Positions 1-6,519 of a stretch of DNA of 24,601 nt are shown here, piece after piece. Source of the DNA: Gammaproteobacteria bacterium. GTDB lineage: Bacteria > Pseudomonadota > Gammaproteobacteria > SZUA-21. Location of the stretch: NCBI GenBank assembly GCA_003233075.1, contig QIKQ01000072.1, positions 1-24,601 on the forward strand, in the 5' to 3' direction. Positions within the stretch are counted from its first letter, which is position 1, and each line of letters opens with the position of its first letter. The translations under genes were made by a program, and so were the position numbers. A model generated the notes under the pieces. It was not told the DNA's origin, did not search any database, and saw only the letters and a program-made list of their open reading frames with translations.

Positions 1-260
1 TTCATATATTCAGAAAACAGGGCTACAGCTACCATAACTCCTCAATAAAACGTTCTGAAAAACGTTCTGAAAAATTAGAGATTATGAAAAAAGATTCAGA
101 ACACCACAAAAAAACCCATATCTTGAGCAAGTTACATTATTCTACGTTTTTCAAAAAAACTCGAAAATGAACTTTCAGAGAAATATTCTGAAAAATTCAG
201 TCAAATATCAGTCCATGACCAGTCCATTTTTATGAAACCTAAAGATTAAAGTGGAGCAAT

Positions 261-333
261 ATCTGTCCATTCCCAGTCCATTCCCAGTCCATTATCTGTC
301 CATTATCTGTCCATTATCTGTCCATTATCAGTT
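261..333. repeat. Iteron-like array of 11-bp direct repeats
   Basis: Six perfectly phased 11-bp units run head to tail at 261, 272, 283, 294, 305 and 316. They have two spellings: ATCTGTCCATT (four copies) and CCCAGTCCATT (two copies). A partial seventh unit starts at 327. Related single copies occur at 209-216, 220-228 and 357-366. An 11-bp period puts every copy on nearly the same face of the helix, as in iteron arrays bound by replication initiators or in operator arrays. The array lies about 475 bp upstream of the helicase-primase gene. Whether it is an origin or an operator cannot be settled from sequence. Confidence 0.7.
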
Positions 334-335
334 AA

Positions 336-359
336 ATATTAGTGCTCATGCACTAATAT
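336..359. repeat. Palindromic unit, family C, beside the iterons
   Basis: Arm ATATTAGTGC with loop TCAT and a perfect complementary arm. It directly follows the iteron array and is itself followed by another ATCTGTCCAT copy (357-366). It is the only member of the hairpin family in the putative origin and not close to a start codon. Confidence 0.8.
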
Positions 360-609
360 CTGTCCATAACAAATCAATTGCAAGTCTTTGATTACTATGA
401 TATACTACTCGTCTAAGTATATAAATCATTAATTAACTACCTATATATACTTTTTAGTTTAGTCATAACTCATACACATTATTTATTTCACATGACTAAA
501 TACATATAGATATAGATAAGCAGCACTTAATTTTAACACTAAAATAAAATAAAAAATTCATGCATTAACCTTTAACTCATATAGAGATTCATCAGAGATT
601 CCTAAATCT

Positions 610-638
610 TTGACAGAATCTTTTAATGTCGGTAGAGT
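610..638 (+). promoter_or_regulatory. Candidate sigma70 promoter for the replication genes
   Basis: A perfect TTGACA (610-615) is followed after 17 bases by TAGAGT (633-638), which matches the -10 consensus at four of six positions. Transcription would begin near 645 and run through a G-rich hairpin and two palindromic units into the gene starting at 802. The weak -10 would allow regulation, but this is inference. Confidence 0.4.
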
Positions 639-705
639 TAAAGGTCATTTCTACCCCGACTATTGTGTGTTTATCTACTGGTTAGGGGGGGTAGTGTTCC
701 CCTAA
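628..705 (+). other. Structured leader with competing pairings
   Basis: CTACCCC (651-657) can pair upstream with GGTAG (631-635) or downstream with GGGGTAG (688-694). The downstream partner overlaps by one base the arm TTAGGGG (682-688), which pairs with CCCCTAA (699-705). The pairings are therefore partly exclusive, as in attenuators or switch-like leaders. If transcription starts at the promoter above, only the downstream pairings would exist in the RNA. No known riboswitch class is recognised. Confidence 0.35.
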
Positions 706-723
706 TCTCTTAAAATAAAACAG

Positions 724-782
724 ATATTGACACTTATGTGTCAATATTTAAATGTAAAGAATAAACTCAAAAATGAGTTTAT
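724..782 (+). repeat. Palindromic units A and D upstream of the helicase-primase
   Basis: Unit A (724-747) has arm ATATTGACAC and loop TTAT. Unit D (761-782) has arm ATAAACTCA with a variant loop AAAA. Unit D is followed by TTTAAAGGA, so the ribosome-binding site of the gene at 802 is the tail of the palindromic unit. Confidence 0.85.
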
Positions 783-801
783 TTAAAGGAACACACCAAA
801 A

Positions 802-2676
802 ATGAACATTGACACACTATTAGACGCAACTATTTTCCTGACCCCTCAAAATTATCCAAATTCTGACAAACCGTATTCACCATCCTTTACATTACCTGAT
901 GTAAAGTATGCTAATATTTTAGACAAATATGAAGCGATATTTGATCTTAACAACCATCAAATCACTCAAAACATTGACGATAACTCAACCGCTGAACTAT
1001 TAGTTTATCTCACCCGTGGGGTTGTTTTTAAAGTCTCTGAAGGGTCAGAGATAGCAATATGGAATGATGTTAAATTTGAAGTAATTCCTGGTGATCAAGC
1101 TTACAAGCTTATACAACTCGTTCGTGATCATTACTCAAAGATTCTACGCATGATGAGCTTGAGCATAAAGCACTATGTTGCAGCAAACGCAACTTTCAAT
1201 CACAAACTACTCTTAAAATCGTATCCAAATTATAAAAAAGAAGACCATTATGATTTCATCGACTCATTAATCACCACAGACCTTGACGCATACAATCAAC
1301 TCATTCGAGATATAGCTTCAACATATGACGACACATATATAGAGTATCTTGTATTAAAATCCGATTTTAAGCTATCAAAATTTAAACCTGTGCAACAACA
1401 ACACATTTTAACCTATCAAAATCTTATTAAATATATCAAATTATTGGGCAGTGCTCCAAAAATTAAAAATATAATGTCTCTCTTACCCTCTGAACCAAAT
1501 TACGTCAAATCAATTAATGAATTCGACACCAACCCTACGCTAATTGCTACTAAAGACAGCTATTTCGACTTAAAAGCAGATTCCATCATCCCCCCATGCC
1601 CCACTTATATGGTTACGTCCACATTAAATGTAGACACTGATTACACCATTTTATCAAACACTAAAACAATTAAAGATCACATCAACTCACAGCAATACAA
1701 TTGCCCTGTATTTTTAAAAATGCTTAATACTATTTTCCAAAACGACAGCGAAATAATTAATTTCATTCAAGTGGTATTAGGTTCATGTCTTGTCGGCAGT
1801 TATGACAAATCTAAACTTTTTATATTTACGGGCACCGGTTCGAACGGCAAATCCACATTGATATCAATATTACTCCATATATTAGGCGACCTATCAGTTT
1901 CTATGTCCGCCGCCGACCTAATCACCACAAATTCGAAAACAAACATAGAATACAGACTGGCGTTGCTGAAGGGCAAACGGTGTTGTATTACTAACGAAAG
2001 TGAACACGGAGACCGTCTAGCATCAGGCTTAGTGAAAACGCTGCTGGGCAACGATACCCTAACGGCACGACACATTTACGGTTCACCTTTTCAATTCAAG
2101 CCGCAAGCCACACAAATATTATTAACAAATAATAAACCAAATATTGATGGTAATGATTACGCCATCGGACGTAGAATGGTTCTAATCCCATTCAATGCAA
2201 AAATCAAAAAAGAGAATATTGATCTCGATATTGAACAGAAATTGATTAAAGAAAAAAATGAAATCTATAAATGGTTGCTAAATGGCGCGAGGATTTACAA
2301 CGCACAAGGATTCCATATACCCGAAAAAATTAATAAAGAGACGTCAAACTATCTCGATGAGAATAATGTGATTTCGCAATTCATGCTTGAGACATACAAT
2401 AAAGAACCAAATTCTAAATTATCATTCAAAACCGTTTGGATACAGTATCAATTATTTTGCAAGGACTTTGGCAAAGAATACGTCGGTAATCGTCAAAATT
2501 TTGAATCCCAGCTAAACCGTGGTGGGTTCAACGTTGTTAAAAATTCAAGTAAAACAAAAATATTAGAAGGGTATAGCGACCCTACAAGAAATGAGAATGA
2601 GGCTGGAGTAAATGAGATTTTGGATATGATTAACGAAAAGAATAATAAAATCGAAGATTTTATTATTAATATTTAA
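802..2676 (+). CDS. D5-like SF3 helicase / phage-plasmid primase protein
   Basis: This is probably the replicative helicase of the element, acting with a primase activity at the origin. The C-terminal half carries a superfamily 3 helicase core: a Walker A loop GTGSNGKS at residues 344-351, an acidic Walker B-like segment CCITNESE at 394-401, a sensor-type motif C ILLTNNKP at 439-446, and an arginine-finger segment GRRMV at 456-460. The order and spacing match the phage/plasmid primase P4/D5 C-terminal family. The N-terminal 300 residues show no primase motif I can identify, so a priming role is unproven. The ATG start is preceded by AAAGGA at the end of a palindromic unit. The last ten codons contain a family-F palindrome, so the C-terminal KIEDFI may derive from an inserted unit. 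The iterons upstream support a replication role. Confidence 0.9.
   Translation: MNIDTLLDATIFLTPQNYPNSDKPYSPSFTLPDVKYANILDKYEAIFDLNNHQITQNIDDNSTAELLVYLTRGVVFKVSEGSEIAIWNDVKFEVIPGDQAYKLIQLVRDHYSKILRMMSLSIKHYVAANATFNHKLLLKSYPNYKKEDHYDFIDSLITTDLDAYNQLIRDIASTYDDTYIEYLVLKSDFKLSKFKPVQQQHILTYQNLIKYIKLLGSAPKIKNIMSLLPSEPNYVKSINEFDTNPTLIATKDSYFDLKADSIIPPCPTYMVTSTLNVDTDYTILSNTKTIKDHINSQQYNCPVFLKMLNTIFQNDSEIINFIQVVLGSCLVGSYDKSKLFIFTGTGSNGKSTLISILLHILGDLSVSMSAADLITTNSKTNIEYRLALLKGKRCCITNESEHGDRLASGLVKTLLGNDTLTARHIYGSPFQFKPQATQILLTNNKPNIDGNDYAIGRRMVLIPFNAKIKKENIDLDIEQKLIKEKNEIYKWLLNGARIYNAQGFHIPEKINKETSNYLDENNVISQFMLETYNKEPNSKLSFKTVWIQYQLFCKDFGKEYVGNRQNFESQLNRGGFNVVKNSSKTKILEGYSDPTRNENEAGVNEILDMINEKNNKIEDFIINI
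2645..2663 (+). repeat. Family-F palindrome inside the 3' end of the helicase gene
   Basis: Arm ATAAAATC with loop GAA and a complementary arm. It lies in frame and encodes the KIEDF stretch just before the C-terminus of the helicase-primase. The same palindrome sits over the stop codons at 14884-14902 and 15441-15458. Confidence 0.75.
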
Positions 2677-2680
2677 CAAT

Positions 2681-2766
2681 ATATTGGTGCTCATGCACCA
2701 ATATTTAACAATATATTGACACTTATGTGTCAATATTTAAATAAAAGATTCACGTACGTGAATCTT
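2681..2766 (+). repeat. Array of three palindromic units (B, A, E)
   Basis: Family B at 2681-2704 (arm ATATTGGTGC, loop TCAT), family A at 2713-2736 (arm ATATTGACAC, loop TTAT) and family E at 2745-2766 (arm AAGATTCACGT, perfect 22-bp palindrome). They are joined by TTAACAAT and TTAAATA linkers and followed by AAATAAAGGA, the ribosome-binding site of the gene at 2785. Three unrelated stems in one 108-bp gap show stacking of units. Confidence 0.85.
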
Positions 2767-2784
2767 AAATAAAGGAATAATACA

Positions 2785-3192
2785 ATGATGAATTTAAAAA
2801 CTAATGCTCGTCCCAGCCACATGATGAATTTTAAAGACTTGTGCAACAATTCAAAAGTCAAATATTTTGATACTAATCAAACGTTATATCTCTTATGTGC
2901 TAATTTTGCTTACGATCTAAATCAATATTATGAAGTCCAAGCGGGGATTGCAAACGGGATGCCTATGGCTCAATCAAAATACTTTGAACTTTTAGACTTG
3001 GTGCAAACGCGAGGGTGGAATTCGTTCGAAGTAAAACTATCCCACATTCCACCATTTTTGAAATCTATACATGAACTTACAAATGTAAGCGATTTTGAAA
3101 TCTATACGATGTGTGCTTATATAATTAATGGAATAGAGGGATTGGAATACGTAAAAGGATCAAAAAGTTACATTGAAGAGTATGGAGCATGA
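2785..3192 (+). CDS. Hypothetical protein, 135 aa
   Basis: No family is recognised. The protein is mixed hydrophilic, without a signal peptide or clear membrane segment. It has several aromatic residues (YFDTNQTLYLL, YDLNQYY) in a likely helical first half and a second half with IHELTNVSDFEIYTMCAYI, suggestive of a compact alpha-helical fold. Two in-frame ATG codons lie at 2785 and 2788, with AAAGGA (2771-2776) at good spacing for both. It probably shares a transcript with the helicase-primase, separated from it by three hairpin units, so an accessory replication or early role is possible but unsupported. Confidence 0.65.
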   Translation: MMNLKTNARPSHMMNFKDLCNNSKVKYFDTNQTLYLLCANFAYDLNQYYEVQAGIANGMPMAQSKYFELLDLVQTRGWNSFEVKLSHIPPFLKSIHELTNVSDFEIYTMCAYIINGIEGLEYVKGSKSYIEEYGA

Positions 3193-3316
3193 TACTAATC
3201 AAACATAAAATACAAGCTCCGTCCATGTCCATAGCTATATATCGCAACGTTACAACTATTCAAGCGCGCCACCATCTTTTTGTCGCATTGAAAGGTAGGA
3301 TTACTAATCAAATATA

Positions 3317-3325
3317 TGCTATAAT
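3317..3325 (+). promoter_or_regulatory. Extended -10 promoter candidate
   Basis: TGCTATAAT is a perfect extended -10 (TGnTATAAT). No -35 hexamer is seen at the usual distance, which extended -10 promoters can tolerate. Transcription would begin at about 3332, immediately before the four-hairpin array and the tryptophan-repeat gene. Confidence 0.45.
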
Positions 3326-3334
3326 ATTTAACAG

Positions 3335-3450
3335 ATATTGACACTTATGTGTCAATATTTAAAGGATAAACTCAATAATGAGTTTATTTAACAGATATTG
3401 ACACTTATGTGTCAATATTTAACAATATATTGGTGCATGAGCACCAATAT
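3335..3450 (+). repeat. Four-unit palindrome array A-D-A-B
   Basis: Units at 3335-3358 (A), 3366-3387 (D, loop ATAA), 3395-3418 (A) and 3427-3450 (B, with loop ATGA, the inverse of the TCAT loop at 2691). The linkers are TTAAAGG, TTAACAG and TTAACAAT. The array ends in TTAGAAGTA and leads into the tryptophan-repeat gene. The same order and spacing recur 588 bp downstream. The preceding 3193-3334 holds no gene. Confidence 0.9.
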
Positions 3451-3484
3451 TTAGAAGTATTAAATGAAGTAAGGGGTGCAGCAA

Positions 3485-3793
3485 ATGAAAATTATTAAGA
3501 CTGAAGCAAAAAATGAACCAAGAGACACATTAAGAAGTAAAACATGGGATGATTCATGGGATAAAACATTCGAAGAAATATGCGAAGACATATGGGAAGA
3601 TGCAAGAGACGTAGTAAGAAGTGAAGTATGGCGGGAAGAAGTTCGGGACATATGGGATAAAGCGTGGGATAAAGTATGGGATGATTCATGGGATGAAGCG
3701 TGGGATAATGAACCATTCGATGATTCATGGCATCAAGTATGGACTGAAGCGTGGGGTGAAGCGTGGGGTGAAGTAAGGAAGCAAATATCTTGA
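3485..3793 (+). CDS. Tryptophan tetrad-repeat protein, 102 aa
   Basis: No family is recognised. From residue 9 the chain follows a four-residue pattern, [W/R/F]-x-[D/E/K]-[A/V/I/S/T], with the large residue at 9, 13, 17, 21, 25 and so on to 73, one residue slip at PF (77-78), then 82, 86, 90, 94 and 98. WDKAWDKVWDDSWDEAW is typical. Thirteen of 102 residues are tryptophan and the protein is very acidic. At the DNA level this is a 12-bp repeat close to TGGGATGAAGCA. A four-residue period suggests one long helix with a slowly turning aromatic/basic stripe. The ATG at 3485 is chosen because AAGGGG (3471-3476) is well placed and because the downstream relatives also begin with M(K/R)IIK. A GTG at 3476 overlaps that ribosome-binding site. 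Confidence 0.6.
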   Translation: MKIIKTEAKNEPRDTLRSKTWDDSWDKTFEEICEDIWEDARDVVRSEVWREEVRDIWDKAWDKVWDDSWDEAWDNEPFDDSWHQVWTEAWGEAWGEVRKQIS

Positions 3794-3922
3794 TTTTATT
3801 TCATAAAGTAAATGATGAGTTTAATGCAATGTTTATTAAACGATTCTAAGCGATAATTAGGACTTACCTATGCCATAGTATTACTTTGTGGTTAAATGAG
3901 CTTAGAACAGATTAGAATACAG

Positions 3923-4037
3923 ATATTAACGCATGAGCGTCAATATTTAAAGGATAAACTCAATAATGAGTTTATTTAACAGATATTGACACTTATGTGT
4001 CAATATTTAACAGATATTAATGCTCATGCACTAATAT
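3923..4037 (+). repeat. Second four-unit palindrome array (A'-D-A-C')
   Basis: Units at 3923-3946 (A', arm ATATTAACGC, loop ATGA), 3954-3975 (D), 3983-4006 (A) and 4014-4037 (C', arm ATATTAATGC, loop TCAT), with linkers TTAAAGG, TTAACAG and TTAACAG. The array repeats the 3335-3450 array at an offset of 588, 588, 588 and 587 bases and again ends in TTAGAAGTA before tryptophan-repeat coding sequence. The stems of units 1 and 4 have changed, each leaving one A-C mismatch. The preceding 3794-3922 holds no recognisable feature. Confidence 0.9.
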
Positions 4038-4074
4038 TTAGAAGTAGAGCATGGAATGAAGTATGGAATGAAGA

Positions 4075-4125
4075 ATGAGAATTATTAAGAAGCAAGTATG
4101 GAATGAAGTAAATGAAAATTATTAA
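4075..4125 (+). pseudogene. Degenerate tryptophan-repeat mini-ORF
   Basis: A 16-codon frame starts with MRIIKKQVWNEV and stops early. Its ATG overlaps the stop of a preceding frame reading AWNEVWNEE (ending 4078) in an ATGA arrangement. This is the junction seen again at 4267-4270. It looks like a decayed or truncated copy of the same cassette as 3485 and 4112, too short to be a likely product. Confidence 0.4.
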
Positions 4126-4270
4126 GGATGAAGTAAGAAATGAAGTATGGACTGAAGTAAGGCATGAAGTATGGGATAAAGTAAGAAGTGAAGCATGGGC
4201 TGAAGTAAGAAATGAAGTATGGAGTGAAGTATGGACTGAAGTAAGACTTCAAGTATGGACTGAAGAATGA
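4112..4270 (+). CDS. Tryptophan/arginine tetrad-repeat microprotein, 52 aa
   Basis: Starts MKIIKDEV and then keeps an exact four-residue register: R9, W13, R17, W21, R25, W29, R33, W37, W41, R45, W49, each followed by x-E/K-V/A. It ends in WTEE. The coding DNA is a 12-bp repeat of the form TGGNNTGAAGTA. It shares the MKIIK start with the 102-residue protein upstream but is less acidic, because arginine alternates with tryptophan. No clear Shine-Dalgarno precedes the ATG, so expression may depend on coupling to the mini-ORF before it. The intact register over 11 repeats argues for selection or a very recent expansion. Confidence 0.45.
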   Translation: MKIIKDEVRNEVWTEVRHEVWDKVRSEAWAEVRNEVWSEVWTEVRLQVWTEE

Positions 4271-4368
4271 AAATTATTAAGAAGCACGTATTAAATGAAG
4301 TAAGAAATGAAGTATGGCATCAAGTATTAGATGAAGTAAATGTACATGTAAACATACTGGGTATTTGA
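4267..4368 (+). CDS. Short tetrad-repeat ORF, 33 aa, ATGA-coupled
   Basis: The ATG at 4267 overlaps the TGA of the preceding frame (ATGA), a classic coupling arrangement. The product begins MKIIKKHVLNEVRNEVW and keeps the four-residue register for about five repeats before running into a non-repetitive tail (NVHVNILGI). It may be a decaying third copy of the cassette rather than a functional gene. Confidence 0.35.
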   Translation: MKIIKKHVLNEVRNEVWHQVLDEVNVHVNILGI

Positions 4369-4602
4369 TTAATCACATGTCTTGACAAAGGTATATTTGG
4401 AATATCCTTCTATAATTCCATGGTATTCCACAATACATTTACAGTCGATTACATTCATTACCTCTGATATTTTGAATAATCTACATATCTCACTACGCCG
4501 CAGAAATAGCTTTAACACAAATGTATCACCGTGAACAGCAATTGTGAGGTTTGAAAACATATTATCCGTGTAGTGATAATGTATTATTTTAGCACATACC
4601 AT
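4369..4602 (-). CDS. Hypothetical protein, 77 aa
   Basis: No family is recognised. The sequence looks protein-like, with a balanced composition (for example VLKLFLRRSEICRLFKIS), four cysteines and no membrane segment. No convincing ribosome-binding site precedes the ATG, and the bidirectional terminator at 4623-4651 lies between it and the tail-fibre gene on the same strand, so it would need read-through or its own promoter. It converges on the tryptophan-repeat ORFs end to end. It may be a real late accessory gene or a chance open frame. Confidence 0.4.
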   Translation of the reverse strand: MVCAKIIHYHYTDNMFSNLTIAVHGDTFVLKLFLRRSEICRLFKISEVMNVIDCKCIVEYHGIIEGYSKYTFVKTCD

Positions 4603-4622
4603 ACGTTGTATTTATTTTAAAT

Positions 4623-4651
4623 AAAAAAGGAGGCTAAATACCTCCTTTTTT
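4623..4651. terminator. Bidirectional Rho-independent terminator
   Basis: AAAAAGGAGG, a seven-base loop and CCTCCTTTTTT form a G/C-containing stem with an A-tract on one side and a T-tract on the other. It can end minus-strand transcription of the tail-fibre gene and plus-strand transcription from the tryptophan-repeat region. It is unlike the family palindromes, which lack T-tracts of this length. Confidence 0.85.
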
Positions 4652-4663
4652 CGTTACAGTTTA

Positions 4664-4678
4664 AAACTCTTCGAGTTT
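4664..4678 (-). repeat. Hybrid palindrome after the tail-fibre stop codon
   Basis: Arm AAACTC with loop TTC (GAA on the gene strand), immediately 3' of the stop of the gene at 4681. The arm is that of family D and the loop that of family F, so it looks like a recombinant or intermediate form. Confidence 0.6.
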
Positions 4679-4680
4679 AT

Positions 4681-6390
4681 TTAATGTCGCATCTTCGATT
4701 TTAAATCAGTAATTTCTCTACTCATTTCCTGAATTGCGGAAACCATCATTGGTATTAATTTAGAAGCATCCATTGATTGAGGATCAATTTCACCATCTTC
4801 GTCAAGTAAATCCTTCTGACCTTGAACTGCCATCGGTAAAATTGACACAACTTCATGTGCTAAAAATCCATCCATAACAGCTTTTTCTTCATCATTAATA
4901 AAATTAAAACGTTTTGGTTTTAACAAATTCACGTTTGATAATCCATCCGTTAAATCTGAAACGTTTTCTTTTAAGCGATAATCAGATGTTGAATTAAAAG
5001 TAGTTGTACCAGACGCCACCGAAATATTTCCCACAATACCACCAATATATAAAAACTGTGCCGTGACCCCCGCCGATGTTAATCGATTGAGATTAAGCGT
5101 ATACCCAGCCCTAGTCATATTTACCCGGCCATCTTCAAAAATTGTTACGCCAGCAACGCCTGAACTTGGATTAGTTTTCCCGATTGAAAGCCGTCCGTCA
5201 GAGTCGATTCTCATCGATTCAGTCCACGTCAAATCTGCGCCAGCCGATCCCGAATTCGCTGCATACCACACATGCAAACCAGGCGATACCTGATATTGCG
5301 CCGCAGCATTAGTTGAAATATACTTCCAAGTTGAGCCATTGAAGTATGCATTATTTTGAATATTTAGCCCACCTGGGCCTGTGCTCGACATCAGAGTACA
5401 ATTCCCCCCCAACTGAATCGCTGGCCTTCCACTCCCCCAATCGTCAATTGTTGCCCGCCCGACAGATAATATCGGAGATGAATTAGAGGAACTTAATCCC
5501 ATTCTTGATATTTCAGTCCAAGAAATTGAATTCGTGGCTGATCCCGATGGAGCAGAAAAAAATGAATGGGCGCCATCCACTGATCGATATAACGTGGCCT
5601 CGTCGGTACTAGAATATTTCCATCCATCAGTTGAAAGGTATGCATTATTCATTTGATAAAATTGGTTGCCGGCGCCAGGGGCAGTATTAGACATCAAAGC
5701 CGACTCATTACCGATTTGTAGGACGCTATATATTCCCTGGAATGGTGCAATTGTTGATTTGCCGACACTTAAAACGTTCGCACCACTTGCTGAGAGTCCC
5801 ATTCTTGATATTTCAGTCCACGAAATTGTACTCGCCGCTGATCCCGAAACGGTAGATAAATGAACGTGATTCCCACCAGATTGATAAGAATATGAAGCTT
5901 CATCTTCTGAAATATATTTCCACGCGCCGTCGTAATGAGCATTCTGCATTGAAAGCAAACCTGAACCTGTACCTACAGCTAACTCTGATGAGAGAGCACT
6001 ATTTCCTCCGACTTCAAACACATTCAAAGCTGAATCCCATACTGAAAACGTTGGGTTAAGTCCAGCTATGGTTTGATTTATTACGCCGGCTGTGCCTGCC
6101 TGTGTGTTGGTTTTAACACCATCACGTTGTAACATTGCAACACTGCCGTTGTCAAGTGTGTGGTCTGTGGTTTCGTTTACGGAGGCGAGACCTGTTATCG
6201 CCAAATAATTACTTACTGTTACTATATTATAAATTCCCCCACCTGTTGGCTCAGAGTTTGTCGCAGACCAATTCGATAGATACGCGATTGTTTCGACAAC
6301 TAAGCCGAGTTGTAGATCCATTTCTTTCATATCCGCAACGGATGCGATTTTTGGAAAGCCGGAATCCGATCTTGTTGTTCCTATTGTCAT
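4681..6390 (-). CDS. Tail fibre/spike with S74 intramolecular chaperone, 569 aa
   Basis: This is probably the receptor-binding tail fibre, the last gene of the virion block. The C-terminal 100 residues carry an endosialidase-type chaperone (peptidase S74): STSDYRLKEN at 467-476, with the likely Ser469/Lys474 dyad that releases the chaperone after trimer folding, followed by LAHEV and a terminal coiled-coil helix. The middle holds about three repeats of 100 residues, each with an AxxWKYxSxxEA and a SWTEISRMG motif, as in beta-rich fibre shafts. Two repeats share an identical 24-bp stretch (5497-5520 and 5797-5820). The ATG has AAAGGA upstream in a leader almost identical to that of the helicase-primase. 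The gene ends in the bidirectional terminator. Confidence 0.88.
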   Translation of the reverse strand: MTIGTTRSDSGFPKIASVADMKEMDLQLGLVVETIAYLSNWSATNSEPTGGGIYNIVTVSNYLAITGLASVNETTDHTLDNGSVAMLQRDGVKTNTQAGTAGVINQTIAGLNPTFSVWDSALNVFEVGGNSALSSELAVGTGSGLLSMQNAHYDGAWKYISEDEASYSYQSGGNHVHLSTVSGSAASTISWTEISRMGLSASGANVLSVGKSTIAPFQGIYSVLQIGNESALMSNTAPGAGNQFYQMNNAYLSTDGWKYSSTDEATLYRSVDGAHSFFSAPSGSATNSISWTEISRMGLSSSNSSPILSVGRATIDDWGSGRPAIQLGGNCTLMSSTGPGGLNIQNNAYFNGSTWKYISTNAAAQYQVSPGLHVWYAANSGSAGADLTWTESMRIDSDGRLSIGKTNPSSGVAGVTIFEDGRVNMTRAGYTLNLNRLTSAGVTAQFLYIGGIVGNISVASGTTTFNSTSDYRLKENVSDLTDGLSNVNLLKPKRFNFINDEEKAVMDGFLAHEVVSILPMAVQGQKDLLDEDGEIDPQSMDASKLIPMMVSAIQEMSREITDLKSKMRH

Positions 6391-6422
6391 TTTTTGGTGT
6401 TCCTTTAAAGTTTATAAACATA

Positions 6423-6452
6423 TATATAGTGTGTATTTATGAGATATCACAA
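6423..6452 (-). promoter_or_regulatory. Candidate promoter for the tail-fibre gene
   Basis: On the minus strand TTGTGA (6452-6447) is followed after 18 bases by TATATA (6428-6423). Both are four- to five-of-six matches. The leader then contains the 10-bp palindrome GTTTATAAAC (about 6410-6419) followed by TTTAAAGGA. This gives the fibre gene its own transcript, separate from the ejection genes, which are cut off by the plus-strand gene between them. Confidence 0.4.
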
Positions 6453-6457
6453 TTAAC

Positions 6458-6486
6458 TTGACATATTGTTTGGAGTTAACTATGAT
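6458..6486 (+). promoter_or_regulatory. Near-consensus sigma70 promoter
   Basis: Perfect TTGACA (6458-6463), 17-base spacer, TATGAT (6481-6486; five of six). Transcription would start near 6493, giving a leader of about 27 bases to the gene at 6520. This is the best promoter in the window and should be read by unmodified host polymerase. Confidence 0.8.
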
Positions 6487-6519
6487 ATTCATAAATAATA
6501 TTCAACTAAGGGGTTTATT

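Larger units (their letters stand above)
1..801. other. Non-coding leader / putative replication-control region
   Basis: There is no convincing gene in this 801-base stretch. From left to right it holds several copies of a TTCTGAAAAA-like motif (about 50-200), an iteron-like tandem array (261-326), a family-C palindrome (336-359), an AT-rich segment (about 400-560) that could be an unwinding region, a sigma70-like promoter (610-638), a structured G/C-rich leader (628-705), and two palindromic units (724-782) that end in the ribosome-binding site of the helicase-primase gene. The layout resembles an initiator-controlled origin, but no initiator gene is identified other than the helicase-primase downstream. 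Confidence 0.6.

Noticed and set aside
3335..3450. CRISPR-like array of short repeats
   Set aside because: The repeated blocks are palindromes of different sequence separated by constant 7-8 base linkers (TTAAAGG, TTAACAG). There are no variable 25-40 base spacers and no cas genes.
3476..3484. GTG start for the 102-aa repeat protein
   Set aside because: It overlaps the AAGGGG ribosome-binding site. The ATG at 3485 has correct spacing and matches the MKIIK start of the sister frames.
3460..3728. Minus-strand frames across the tryptophan-repeat gene
   Set aside because: They are low-complexity reflections (serine/histidine or proline/leucine runs) of the 12-bp repeat and lack their own start signals.
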